Assembly (NCBI GenBank): GCA_958510825.1
Contig: OY294047.1
Span: 51,629,365-51,693,364 of the forward strand
Direction: 5' to 3'
Source: Brachypterus glaber
Lineage: Eukaryota > Arthropoda > Insecta > Coleoptera > Kateretidae
DNA length: 64,000 bases
Positions 1 to 9,956 of the stretch are shown here, one piece after another. The notes beneath the pieces were generated by a model that was not told the DNA's origin, ran no database searches, and was given only the letters and a program-made list of their open reading frames with translations. Within the stretch, counting starts at the first letter, position 1, and each line of letters starts with the position of its first letter. A program made the position numbers and the translations under genes.

Positions 1-103
1 AAAAGTTTAACCGCCCATAACTTTTTTGTTTTTGGGGGATTAGTTTCAAAAACAGGAAGGATCTTTCTGTCGTAGATTTTGATTTTTCAAAAATCGTGAC
101 ATC

Positions 104-121
104 GTACGGACGGACAGACGG
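104..121. repeat. GACR-type microsatellite
   Basis: A short run of GGAC/AGAC tetranucleotides. The same GACR/GTCY tract recurs near 25599-25644, 43250-43282, 54441-54459, 60429-60447, 61890-61911 and 63520-63540. At least four of these lie inside one dispersed repeat family (see the HINE-like entries). The surrounding 1-185 is AT-rich with nothing else recognised. Confidence 0.6.
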
Positions 122-185
122 ATACTGGGCGATTTTTTAAAATTTTATGAAAAATTTTAAACTACACGGTAAAAACAAATTACAT

Positions 186-340
186 TAAATTACATAGTCC
201 GTAAATGGTAATATGTTGCCATAGACCGGAATGGTAAAAATTACATAGTCCGTAATGGTAATGTTTTGCATAGACCGGAACAGTAAAAATTACATAGTCC
301 ATAATGGTAATATTTTGCATAGACCGGAAATACATATTAA
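186..340. repeat. Tandem repeat, about 3 units of ~55 bp
   Basis: Three successive units share TTACATAGTCCGTAATGG, then ATAGACCGGAA, then a TAAAAA joint. The units differ by a few substitutions and 1-2 bp indels. No coding potential is seen. Confidence 0.7.
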
Positions 341-361
341 AAGTGCTTTTAAAACAACTTA

Positions 362-497
362 AACACTACGATATTTCAAGAACGCTTTGACATAGAACTT
401 GAAATTTGAAAAAAAAATATTTAATGCTTAGAAAATGTTTGTTCCAAATTACAAGTCTCTGTGTCAAAGCTTTTTTGAAATATCGTAGCGTAAAGTT
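362..497. repeat. Inverted repeat / hairpin
   Basis: The left arm reads CTACGATATTTCAAGAACGC and then TTTGACA. The right arm is the near-complement, ending in GAAATATCGTAGCG, around an AT-rich ~75-bp loop. It is probably a small MITE or a MITE remnant. I see nothing recognisable between it and position 850. Confidence 0.55.
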
Positions 498-849
498 CAT
501 TTGGTTTAATAAACCAAATAATTTGCACCCTTAATACGAGTATAAACTGCTTACATCTTTCTTTAAAGATCTATTGGTTGATAAAGATCGTAATTTATAA
601 TGAATGTAAATTTTAGGCCAAAAATAAAGCATTTAAATATCGTACATAAATAATACTTACCTTTTTTTACACTTTTAACACTTTAACCTAGCAGCATGCG
701 TTGCTATCTCTCTAACAATAACAATATTAAACGGTCCGTCTTATGATGCGATGCCTTCTTGGTTACTGTCCAAAGCGCACGCGCGTCTTAAAATAACATA
801 GCCCGACATTGTAAAATCATTTAAAAATATGTAAATCAATATAAATATA

Positions 850-1001
850 TTTTTTTACATTATTTTACATTCTTTTACATTCTTTTACATTCTTTTACAT
901 TCTTTTACATTATTTTACATTCTTTTACATTCTTTTACATTATTTTACATTATTTTACATTCTTTTACATTCTTTTATATTCTTTTACATTCTTTTACAT
1001 A
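850..1001. repeat. 10-bp tandem repeat TTTTACATTC (about 15 units)
   Basis: The decamer TTTTACATTC alternates with a one-base variant, TTTTACATTA, for about 150 bp. Just downstream, ACATTATTTTACATGCAG and similar words suggest decay of the array edge. No secondary feature is evident. Confidence 0.85.
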
Positions 1002-1221
1002 AATTCATGAATTATGCATATTCCAGAATAGTAAATTTACTATTCCGTACTATGTAAATGCATGTATTTTTACATTATTTTACATGCAGTTTTTACATTT
1101 ACCGTGTATTATTCTGGAGCAGGCGCTATGAATAATATGAGAAGTAAAATGTTCAGCAACCTAGTGTTAATTTATATTTCAATGTGGATTAACATTATTA
1201 TTGCAAAACAGTGTCCATATA

Positions 1222-1955
1222 CAGGGTGATCCATAACTGGCATGCCAAAATTTAAGAGGTGATTCTAGATCCAAAAATATAAAAAGAGTTCCTATAAAGG
1301 TTGGTCCGGAAATGAGCCCTAAGGGATCTAGGGCCCTTTAAAATTGTAATAAAAATAATGTTTTAAATTAATAACTCGGGTACCGTTTAAGCTAGAGCGG
1401 CGAGCTTTTGCATGTATACTAGTATTAATAAGGGCAATAAGTTTATGTAAATTAATTTTTTTAATTTATCCAGAGGCGTGCCCAGACGGACAAAATATAT
1501 GAGGCTTAAAACATTTTTGCCCCAAACTTTTCTATGTGTATGTTTTTTGGATTTGTTGTAAAAAATATAGATTTCTAGAGTAAAAATACATATAAAATAT
1601 CATATAGTGTAACACTGTAGGAGGAACCGTTATCAAAAAAAAAAAATGCAATTAAGAGGAAGTAACATTTTGTGCCACCAAAAACGTTACTTTTTAAAAG
1701 GCCATTACTCCTTTAATATTAAATTTAGGTGTTTTGGTGTATAATACTTTTTTGCTCAGTTTTAAATGAAGAATCACCCTGCAGCATTAAAATTTTATTG
1801 GTGCTTTTTTTGTTCCCCATTCAATACGTCATCTTCGAAGGGCCGTAGCTCCCTTAGGGCTCATTTCCGGACCAACCTTTATAGAAACTTTTTTTCATAT
1901 TTTTGGATGTAGAATCACCTCTTAAATTTCGGTACGCGAGTTCTGGAACAGGCTG
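1222..1955. mobile_element. Mariner-like palindromic MITE (family M1)
   Basis: The ends read CAGGGTGATCC and, complemented on the right, CAGCCTGTTCC, with TA on both sides (1220-1221 and 1956-1957). About 120 bp at each end form an inverted repeat that includes the shared block GGCTCATTTCCGGACCAACC. A second copy lies at 49359-50087 in the opposite orientation, and a solo arm at 8886-9002 (duplicated at 18670-18786). No transposase is present. CAG termini and a TA target fit the Tc1/mariner group. The empty site for the 49-kb copy confirms TA duplication for this family. Confidence 0.8.
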
Positions 1956-2331
1956 TATCATGCCAAAAAAAAAAATAAGAAATGCCCATCAATTTTGTCT
2001 AGTATATTTAATTTCAAAAATGTAGCCCAAACCGCTTGTGTTGTAAATTTAACAGTTACTTCAGAAGTCCGGCTCAAAATTTATGATACCACCATTATCC
2101 GAAAAATAATGTAACATTGTGAAAGACTGTTTAAATTACAAAAATGCTCCTTTCTCAAATGTCTTGTGATTTATTAAACTCAAATTATAAAGCTCTCGTG
2201 TTGTAAGAGAGAATTACTAGCGGACCAGAATCATTTTAACTAATTTGTATGTACTGTTATGTGACTTTAATAATATATTATGTAATATATAATTTTTTGG
2301 TTTTTGGTACATTTGTAATTGAAATTTTATA

Positions 2332-2340
<9 letters not shown>

Positions 2341-2363
<23 letters not shown>
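2341..2363. repeat. Poly-T run
   Basis: A homopolymer of about 25 T in otherwise unassigned AT-rich sequence (1960-2550). It could be the complement of a retroposon poly-A tail, but I find no matching element body or target duplication. Confidence 0.6.
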
Positions 2364-2635
2364 CAATGTTGCTATAGATTTATTAGCAGTTTTTTGATAG
2401 TGTATTGTGTAATAAAAACTAGAAATGGGTCTATTGTTGGATCAACATTGCTGGTGGAGGCCGTAATATTTTTTATTCACAATTATATGTAATAAGCTCT
2501 GTACATTGAGAAGACAACGTCATGATAAATTTACATAAAATGTTTATTATATTCTATTAGGACAGAAATTTTTAATTTTAAACAAAATTATAAAAATATT
2601 AATTTATTATTCCATCAATCTATTTTCTAATCATC

Positions 2636-2708
2636 GTACAGAGTGATATTGGTAGACTGACAGTTTCGGGCTTCTGGCCCTCTTCAGTACCAAGAGTCAA
2701 CTCTGCAC
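2636..2708 (-). ncRNA. Type I hammerhead ribozyme (locus 1, left arm)
   Basis: Read on the minus strand, the order is as follows. Outer stem I is GTGCAGAGT, closed by ACTCTGTAC (nine pairs, one G-U). A 6x4 internal loop follows, then inner stem I TTGGTA with TACCAA. Next come core CTGAAGA, stem II GGGC/GCCC with loop CAGAA, core GAA, and stem III ACTG/CAGT with a single-nucleotide loop. The cleavage triplet is GUC, just before TACCAA. All core positions match the hammerhead consensus (CUGANGA, GAAA, NUH). The one-nucleotide stem III loop is typical of hammerheads in retroelements, which often cleave better as dimers. Confidence 0.88.
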
Positions 2709-2989
2709 GCTGATTAAGAAAACGTTTTTAGACTTTACTCGCAAAAGGAATATAGCCATTAGATTGATGTAGACTTGTGCGCCATCTATTTCTAGATGTA
2801 GACAACTACTCATACCTCTCCTAATCTGGAGACTTTGAATGGTAGCAAGTGGTAAAAAAAGTCTCCAGATTAGGAGAGGTATGAGTAGTTGTCTACATCT
2901 AGAAATAGATGGCGCACAAGTCTACATCAATCTAATGGCTATATTCCTTTTGCGAGTAAAGTCTAAAAACGTTTTCTTAATCAGCGTGC

Positions 2990-3153
2990 TGAGCAGAGAC
3001 TCACTCCCCCCAAATTATGACAGATGCAACTCGCATCAGTGAGCATAGACTCACTGCCCCAACTTTCAATTCAGATTAAATATTTTTTTAGATAAATGAG
3101 CCATAGGCTGCGCCTGTCTCTTAAAGACCCAAACAAACTATTGATGATGATGA
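2990..3153 (+). mobile_element. Short retroposon insertion (SINE or truncated RTE-like LINE tail)
   Basis: A 164-bp insertion in the right arm of the foldback. It is flanked by the perfect 12-bp duplication TAATCAGCGTGC (2978-2989 and 3154-3165) and ends in a (TGA)n tail. It contains two copies of a GAGCANAGACTCACT-like motif. A long target duplication plus a simple-repeat tail indicates target-primed reverse transcription. (TGA)n-type tails are common on RTE-clade LINEs and their SINEs. The paralogous site in the second 10-kb block (13312-13329) is empty. The open frame 2839-3042 merely spans this junction. Confidence 0.75.
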
Positions 3154-3161
3154 TAATCAGC

Positions 3162-3234
3162 GTGCAGAGTTGACTCTTGGTACTGAAGAGGGCCAGAAGC
3201 CCGAAACTGTCAGTCTACCAATATCACTCTGTAC
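3162..3234 (+). ncRNA. Type I hammerhead ribozyme (locus 1, right arm)
   Basis: This is the exact complement-orientation twin of the minus-strand copy at 2636-2708. CTGAAGA is at 3183-3189, stem II at 3190-3202, GAAAC from 3203, and the predicted cleavage lies after C3215. Stem I pairs 3162-3170 with 3226-3234, and 3177-3182 with 3216-3221. The neighbouring retroposon duplicated the first four bases of the outer stem, so the ribozyme remained complete. Confidence 0.88.
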
Positions 3235-3292
3235 GATGATTAGAAAATAGATTGATGGAATAATAAATTATATTCTATTAATAGTAATTATA

Positions 3293-3823
3293 TACCAAGG
3301 TAGAGAAGACATTTTTTATAGCCGAGCGAATTAAATCCCGTGCAGCGAGGGATTTAAGAGTACGAGGATATAATAGTCTTCTCTACCGTAGTTTATATAT
3401 TATTTTTTTCACTACTAGCACTATTTAACTATTTTTATTCAAATAAAATAAATTATTAACAGAAATGATATTTCTTGAAATTTAATCAAGTAACCCTGAT
3501 CAGTGACATTTCTCAAATAAATACTTTGAAATGACTTTTAAAAATTAGATGTTTTAATTTTTTTCATAATATTTAGCTAATTATTGATTGTATTAATTGG
3601 TAATAATTATAATTAATTATTTTTATTAAATAAAAAGTTATTTAAAGCTATTTTCTTGGGTTTAATTAGTAAAAATTGCACAAAGAACTGAAACATCTAA
3701 AGTGACAGAAATCAATTGTTTGGAGAGAAAAAATTATTATTGCTATAGGTGAAGAAAATTAATTTCACAGTCTAAAAGCATTATAAATAATGGTATGTTC
3801 TAAAGCTAGTAGTGAAAAAAAAA
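3293..3823. mobile_element. Inverted-repeat element, CACTACTAG family, copy a
   Basis: An outer hairpin of ATACCAAGGTAGAGAAGAC with GTCTTCTCTACCGTAG is followed by TTTTTTCACTACTAGC. The element ends in the complement GCTAGTAGTGAAAAAA. Further copies lie at 13451-13993 (other block) and 36757-37326. It is non-coding, and the superfamily is not assigned. Confidence 0.65.
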
Positions 3824-4012
3824 TAGTTATTGACCCCAGTACTTGGCACACTATCCCACTTCTAATCAAAAATTAACAGAAAATAAATACTACTTTACTT
3901 TCGAACGAGTTGCCATATCGACTTCAAATTTAAAACACCTTCATAAGATAACTCAAATTATATTTTTGCATGTATTTGATGAGGGGATTTTTTTTAAAGG
4001 TCATATGTTATA

Positions 4013-4741
4013 CAGAGTGGTCCAAAAGTCACCCCCCCCCCCTCTTAACTTTTGAACCAGTTGAGATATCGACTTCAAATTTGGAACTTTTAAATAAGAC
4101 AACTTAAACTATCTTTTAGCATATATTTAATACTTTCAGCTCTTAAAATGTGGGCAGGGGGGCATGGGGGCACATTTCTTTAAATGGAAAGGGGGATCGT
4201 ATAATACATCATTTTAAAGCTTATAAAATTCTCCATTTAACTCCATATTTTTAAATAGAAAAAAATTGGGTTTAAAATGGGGTTGAAAATGGGTATTAAT
4301 GTCAAAATTCCTCTAAAAAAAAAACAAATAATTTTTTAAAAATGCTTAATTTCATCATAAAAAATGTTAATTATACTTTTAAACTAATTTTAGTTGACAT
4401 AAATAAAACTTTATAAAAAAAAAACTTAAAAAATCGAATGTTTTAGCACAAAAAATTTAAAAATCAAAACCTTAAAAAAACATTTTTAAAAAATTTAAAA
4501 TGTTAGTTTAAATAGAGAATTTTATAAGCTTTAAAATGATGTATCACACGACCCCCCTTTCCATTTAAAAAAATGTCCCCCCATCCCCCCATGCCCCCCT
4601 GCCCACCTTTTAAGAGCTGAAAATATCAAATATATGCTAAAAGATAGTTTAAGTTGTCTTATTGAAGAGTTCTAAATTTGAAGTCGATATCTCAACTCGT
4701 TCAAAAGTTAAAAGGGGGGGGGTGACTTTTGGACCGCACTG
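4013..4741. mobile_element. TA-flanked foldback MITE with C-rich arms (family M2), copy a
   Basis: The termini are CAGAGTGGTCCAAAAGTCAC and, complemented, CAGTGCGGTCCAAAAGTCAC, with TA on both sides. Arms of roughly 260 bp include GAGATATCGACTTCAAATTT, a C/G homopolymer and a GGGGGGCATGGGGG block. The loop is very A/T-rich. It lies inside partial related sequence on both sides (3843-4000 and 4744-4990), implying nested insertions of similar elements. The second copy is at 14176-14902. The open frames 3843-4055 and 4649-4936 fall in this repeat and are not considered genes. Confidence 0.7.
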
Positions 4742-5118
4742 TATGTTCATATAACTTATCATTTTAAAGCTTGTTGTAAAATTATCTATTCGACCATATC
4801 TTTTTAACTGATATCCAAAAAAGGAGGAGGTTAGTTTTAGAATTTTTTTTTTTTTTGAGGTGTTTAAAATGGGAAATTTCGTCAAAATGTCTTTAAAAAC
4901 TAAACAGTTTTTTAAAAATGATAAATTTAAATACACAAAAACGTAAATTATACTTTTAAACTAATATCAAATGATATAAATATAATTTTACAAAAAAAAT
5001 CTTAAATAATCGCATTAAGACACTATTTTGAATATTATTATTGAAATTTATAAATATCATCGATCAGAAGACTAGAAATGTTCCAACTAAATGCTTTTGC
5101 TTCTGTGTTTACCCTCAA

Positions 5119-5489
5119 TGGAGCTTTGTACAACTAGAATTATGAAACAAAAGACGTCTACCCTATCTCTATCTCATTTGTGCTACACTTTCCAGCCAAC
5201 CAAATAAATACTGTATTTGTTTTTTATACAACAAATACAGTATTTATTTGGTTGGCAGGAAAGTGTAGCTCTGAGTGGCACGAAGGAACACAGCTAATGT
5301 GAATCTGTAGAATAAGATAATTCTACTAAAATTTAGATGGCGCCAGTAATTTCTTTAATAAAAATATTATAAACACATTTCGCCCGGCCAAGTAAATATT
5401 GTATTTGTTCAACAAAGAACAAATACAGAATTTGTTTGGTTGGGTGTAAGTGGGTAGAACTTTTGTCCCTGTCTAATCTAACGGGAGAA
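5119..5489 (+). mobile_element. Double-hairpin insertion element (family H), copy in block 1
   Basis: This 371-bp segment is absent from the matching site in block 2, where CCCTCAA joins TTAGTGCC directly (15275/15276). It starts TGGAGCTTTGTACAAC and ends CTAATCTAACGGGAG. These ends are not inverted repeats, and any target duplication is at most AA. It has two internal hairpins: a ~45-bp arm around CCAACCAAATAAATACTG, and a second around GTAAATATTGTATTTGTTC. A reverse-orientation copy is at 41400-41802. Lack of TIRs and a minimal target duplication rule out most cut-and-paste families. A Helitron-like or unknown mechanism is possible. Confidence 0.75.
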
Positions 5490-7900
5490 TTAGTGCCTTA
5501 TTTATTCACAAGCATACACTTCTATTTATCCTTGTTACAATTCGAAGTGATTTTGATTTAAATCTTCGTTTGCACAGTTTTCATTTCAGTAAACAGGCAT
5601 ACCTACTAATGGATGTCGATATTAAATTTTTGTTATTTTAAATTTCTGACAATAACAATAAATTGGCTTGCTATCAAATTGCCAATCTGTATTTCTATTA
5701 AAAATAAGAAGAAGTTATTTCAGGAAAATAATAAATAAACACATTTTTCTTTTTCTGAATTAATTTTAACTATGGTGGATTGTGATCTGTAAAAAACGTA
5801 AATTACAGGCCACTAAGATGTAGATAGTTATATTAGTTTATTAAAAATTGCAGTATATTTACACACACAAAAAATTTTAATCCCTATTCGTACCCCAAAA
5901 ACGTCTGTAATGAAACTAGTATTCAACGGTACTGGTTTAAAATTGGTCAGCAAGTTACTTTATTTGAACAGTGTCATGATGATTATCATCAATTTTTTTC
6001 AGTTGAATTTTTCTTGTGTTGTTTATTGTCGTCTTAATGTCGTCTATTCATGTTGTTAGAGACTTTAAAAACCACAATCTGTCCTGCAATTTTTCTGAAG
6101 ACTATGTGTAAATAAGTTTTTAATTCATTTTACATTTAGTATAGACATCTATATTTTATTTTTAAAACTATTAGTTTCGAAAAAGCACCCTAAAATATTT
6201 TATAACCTAGTATCACCCATCCTTGTACCCTACTGCCACCGATTCGCGAATAATAGGGGTGCTACGAAATGTCGTAAATATCGACTGTATTACAAAAGCT
6301 GCAAAGTTCTTGCTCTAACTTGCATACAATACTCTTGGTTGTATTTATTTTTTCTAGTAATTTTCTAGTATTTTTTTTTCTCTTTATTCTTGAACCACAT
6401 TTAAAATTGCTGCCAATTTTTGCTTAAAAATTAGTTTGAACACAAAATTTTAACTTTATTATTATTTAGGAAAATTTAAAAATAGTACAACCAAACGTTG
6501 TTGTGACAAGTTTGAGGTATATAATACCATTTTTACTCTTATTCCAAAACATTATAACAATATTAGAACCTTACTTACCCAAGAATCAATATCCACAGTT
6601 ATATTAAATACACTATTAAAATTGTAGATTCATATTATTTAATAATACAACAACGTTGTTGTCACTATAAAAGTTTTTTGAGGAAGGATGATTAATAAAG
6701 ATGGCGACAATCAGCTGATTCTAATAAATGTTTTACCAAAATATTGAAAGTGGGCATTTTGGGCTAAAATTTTTATGTGCATGTGAATGTATATGTAATT
6801 ACATGTGATACTTAGTTTCTATGTACACAGAAATGAATTTAAAATACATCACAGAACACCCACATCACAGCTCGTCAAACGTAGGAAGAGACGTGAGTGT
6901 TTAAATATGGACATGCCCCCAAACCACGCGTCTGAATTCACCAGTTGTTAGATGTGCGCCTACCGCCTATCTTTCTTCCTCCAAATACTTTCTATTTCTT
7001 TCTTTTACGCAGTCCGTCACATTTCCACGTCTCTTCCTACCAGGCTCTGCTAGCCAGCCGGACGGACCGGTCAGCTGAATTGCCTGCGTTTTGAAGTGAG
7101 GATCGTGACGTAGGAAGGAGCGGCAATCCGATCCTGCAGATTTGCAAGCCACGCCTACACTCGTTAGTAAATACTGAATGCGTTTACTTTTGTGTTGTTG
7201 TATTCTATGCAATATATAGTGGTTGGCGCATATACAACTATTTATTGTTGTATACTTTAACCTATTTACGTACGTATCAGTTTACTGTAAGTACATTAAT
7301 ACATTCTTTAAAACTTTTGGAATACTAATGATTTATTTTACCTACTAAAAAGTAATCCATTTTTAATTAAAATTATGCTTATTATGGAGAGATAAGCAAA
7401 AACTTTAAAAAAAGAAAAACATTCTGAGAACTGGAAAGCCTATTTCTTTTTGTATCTTGTTTACTATTTGAAGATGGTTAGGATCAATAACCTGGCCATG
7501 GACGAAGAGTACAATCATATAATATAAAAGTGACTGTGCTGCTTGGCTTGTCTCGGCATTATACAACACTTATATTCTTTTCCTCACTTTGAAACACCAT
7601 ACACTTGCTTCTGGTTCTGATGGAAGGAAATTGCCCACATGGGAGTATTGTCGCTAGCAATTGTTTGTATAACAAAAGAACGCAGATTGATTTTTATGAT
7701 TAATTGTTTTTGGTTACAAGGAGCATGACAGGAAAAATTTATAAACTAAATTTAGGGAGAAATGTCACTACGTTTTTATTGAAAAATATGGTAATCAGTC
7801 TTAAGCAATTTTATTATCTTTCAATTTCCAGCATTTTACAGCAACAAAAGAATGTTCATCTTTCATTATAAAGGTTAATAAATATTAAAGGAAATGAGTA
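5490..7900 (+). other. Unassigned stretch of block 1
   Basis: No gene was recognised. It holds a short inverted repeat around AACGTTGTTGTGACA (6493-6660), a 111-bp repeat at 6672-6782 and a GC-richer island at 6870-7165. The island has an inverted pair, GTAGGAAGAGACGTG / CACGTCTCTTCCTAC. The open frame on the minus strand at 6967-7212 lies in the island and has no recognisable similarity. It is identical in the second block, which is expected from the duplication and is not evidence of selection. Confidence 0.4.
6672..6782 (+). repeat. 111-bp dispersed repeat, copy a
   Basis: It runs from AGTTTTTTGAGGAAGGATG to TTTTTATGTGCAT and occurs again at 22512-22622 with about four substitutions, as well as at 16459-16569 in the duplicated block. 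Block 1 is cut by the assembly gap within the first bases of what would be its next copy (12728-12739). Confidence 0.8.
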
Positions 7901-7909
7901 GAAACCAAG

Positions 7910-8023
7910 GCTGTCCATAGGCTCGCACAAGATACATGACGGCACATTAAGTCAGTCACCTATGTTATGTATTATGCATAATAATAACTAACCATGGTTT
8001 AGTCATGCGAGCCTCTGGACAGC
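7910..8023. mobile_element. 114-bp MITE with TIR GCTGTCCATAGGCTCGCA
   Basis: The left terminus is GCTGTCCATAGGCTCGCA and the right one is TGCGAGCCTCTGGACAGC. The core contains GATACATGACGGCACAT. Copies lie at 17694-17807, at 55093-55221 (divergent), and as the inner hairpin of the two mariner-like elements at 26687-27266 and 51837-52417. It is non-coding. The nearby 60-112-codon frames at 7965-8498 are shadows within repeats. Confidence 0.65.
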
Positions 8024-8397
8024 GCTTAAGCCATTTGGAATGTTTTAAAGACATATCCGTAATGATAATTTCATTAAGTCGCTCTAATTTCGAATGATTT
8101 TTTTTCGTGTACAGTTTTAAATACCTACATTTGTACTGTACTAAACTAACGTTATTTCTTTGTTTTATATTTCCATTTACAAAAGCATATTTGGTCTCAT
8201 TCTCGAATTGTTTTCTGTCCATTTCAGTAGGCGTTTGTCACAAACTACACAAAACCCCCTGCTGTGGCTTTTTTTGGAAAGCCCATACCTCAAACTGGTG
8301 CAGAGTCATGTTCATTTAACCCTTTTTTTCTGCTTTTTTTTTGTTTCTTTTTATACCCACTCTTCTCGTTCTCCGAAACAACTAGTATTAATAATCC

Positions 8398-8647
8398 TAC
8401 ACAGAAAAAAAATCGTTACAACAAGGATACATGTATTCGATATGTTCAAAGCCGTATTGTTTTCTTTTAAGGCTGGCATTTCTTTGAACCAAAGTTAATT
8501 TCCTTGAATAAAGAAAGCGTATCTTCATTTAAAAGCCGTTGCTTTTTACTTAAGACTTTGGTACAAAGCTTTGAAACAAGAGAATATGGCTTTGAACATA
8601 TCGAAAGACACGTGTTCTTGGTTCAAGGAATCTTTTTTTTCTGTGTA
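8398..8647. mobile_element. MITE with TACACAGAAAAAA termini (family A), short copy
   Basis: The termini TACACAGAAAAAAA and TTTTTTTTCTGTGTA form a TIR. The interior includes GAACATATCGAAAGAC and TTGGTTCAAGG, both shared with the 794-bp element at 59182-59975, which carries a coding exon. The duplicate is at 18182-18431. The superfamily is not assigned. Confidence 0.65.
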
Positions 8648-8885
8648 TATTATACAATTCTTTCTATTTTTTTTTATAAAAAAAATCCCTCAAAAAAAAT
8701 AGTTATGAGGGGTTAAACTTTTAAAAAATCAAAAAAGTCAGAGGGGACGTTAAAATTAGCAAATGAAAATTACATGAAATGATAGCCTTTAACAACGTTA
8801 AGGCATTTGTAAAAATTCATTACTGTGATTTATAGGGTTCCAGAAATATTAAATAAAAACTACTTTTTAGATGTACCTTTAGGAG

Positions 8886-9002
8886 AGTCGTAGCTCCCTT
8901 AGGGCTCATTTCCGGACCAACCTTTATAGGAACTTTTTTTTATATTTTGTAAAGTAGAATCACCTCTTAAATTTCTCGAACTTATTTCTGAATAACCATG
9001 TA
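8886..9002. mobile_element. Solo arm of mariner-like MITE M1
   Basis: It holds GGCTCATTTCCGGACCAACC and the subterminal AATCACCTCTTAAATTTC of the M1 family, but only one arm. It ends at AACCATGTA. The paralogue is at 18670-18786. Confidence 0.65.
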
Positions 9003-9043
9003 TACTTTACCATAATTGGGAACAAATTTTAAGTCGACTCGTT

Positions 9044-9118
9044 GTGTAGGGGCTAGTGTAACCGCTTGACTTTCTAAAGTCCCAGGTTCGAGGCCCATAC
9101 CCGGACCGTTTTTTTTTT
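9044..9118 (+). ncRNA. tRNA-like sequence with Pol III A and B boxes (SINE head or tRNA pseudogene)
   Basis: TAGTGTAACCG at 9054-9064 fits the A-box consensus TRGYNNARNNG exactly. GGTTCGAGGCC at 9085-9095 fits the B box exactly. An anticodon-like stem-loop, GACT-TTCTAA-AGTC, would read TCT (arginine). A run of ten T at 9109-9118 could terminate Pol III. The expected acceptor stem does not pair, so this is not an intact tRNA gene. A tRNA-derived SINE head or a decayed tRNA-Arg is more likely. The paralogue is at 18828-18902. Confidence 0.55.
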
Positions 9119-9177
9119 GCTTTTTTATTTTTTTGCGTTTTAGTTAAATCATTTTAACCTGTGTAAAATAAGTATTT

Positions 9178-9252
9178 GGGAAAATGCAATATACTCTCCA
9201 CTGTGAGTAGTATATAATGGATTGCGAAGCATTACATATCTGTATGACTTGT
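9178..9252 (+). repeat. 75-bp dispersed repeat with TATA palindrome
   Basis: It begins TTTGGGAAAATGCAATATAC and contains AGTAGTATATAATGGA. A diverged copy occurs at 51697-51775 in the same orientation. It is probably a MITE end. Confidence 0.55.
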
Positions 9253-9956
9253 TTTTTTTCTTTTTCAAATGGACTAAACTTGCAACTTGTCCCCGCTTCA
9301 AGCTGGTTTATATTCTCTTGTTTTTTTTTCGACGTTCATTTGTCTCTTTAAATACGAGCAAGATTAATGGTCAAAATGGACTGCAGAGGCAAAATGAAAA
9401 GACGACAAAATATAATTACCAAAATGATGATGTATATTTCTTTGTAATTTAGGATGTCTCTGGTGGAAGAGGGTTTCCTCGTTTTGTTTTTGTCTTTTTT
9501 GAGTGGTTTAGGCATGACTAAAAGTTTAATTGTTGGGTAAAAACAAAAACAATACACTAGAATTTTAATCAATAGTAAAAATAGTATACGACCTTGACGC
9601 AAACCAGTTCAGTGCAAATCAAGGGCACTTTAGTGCACTAAAAACTAGGTTCGCGTACTTATTGCGTAATATACTATTTCGTATGACCTAGTGTACACGA
9701 AATAAAGAAAAATGCATGTTCACTATATATCCTCGTTAGGATATATTTCTATCGCACGAGTACATAGTGCATATTTTAATGAAATGACAACTATGCACAC
9801 TCATTTATCCAAACGAGTACACATAGCTTTCATTTTGACAAAAGTCATTTGACGTTTATAAAATTTTGAAATGTCAAAATTAAACACAGGTAATTTTTTA
9901 AAATATACATTTTTAAAGAGTCTAGATGTAGATCGAACGAAACTCGTTTGCGACAA

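Larger units (their letters stand above)
2560..3270. mobile_element. Hammerhead-ribozyme foldback element, locus 1
   Basis: The left arm begins GGACAGAAATTTTTAATTTT at 2560. The right arm is its reverse complement and stops at 3270, about 40 bp short of the full terminus seen at 13119 and 56282. TATTCTATTA occurs directly on both sides (2550-2559 and 3271-3280), consistent with a target duplication of 10 bp or more. The arms meet near 2855. Each carries one 73-nt type I hammerhead, in opposite orientation. A retroposon interrupts the right arm. Variable 10-13 bp target duplications and hammerheads in terminal repeats are known for Penelope-like elements; placing this element there is inference. 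No reverse transcriptase or GIY-YIG frame is present. Confidence 0.85.

Noticed and set aside
850..1001. Regular array resembling a CRISPR
   Set aside because: Simple 10-bp tandem repeat without spacers in a eukaryotic context.
6967..7212. 81-codon minus frame in a GC-richer island, present in both blocks
   Set aside because: Identity between blocks reflects recent duplication or haplotypes. No domain was recognised and there is an internal inverted repeat, so it is not called a gene.
8107..8716. Cluster of four 68-112-codon plus frames
   Set aside because: They overlap in different frames and cross MITE ends. Their identity in block 2 is explained by the duplication, not by selection.
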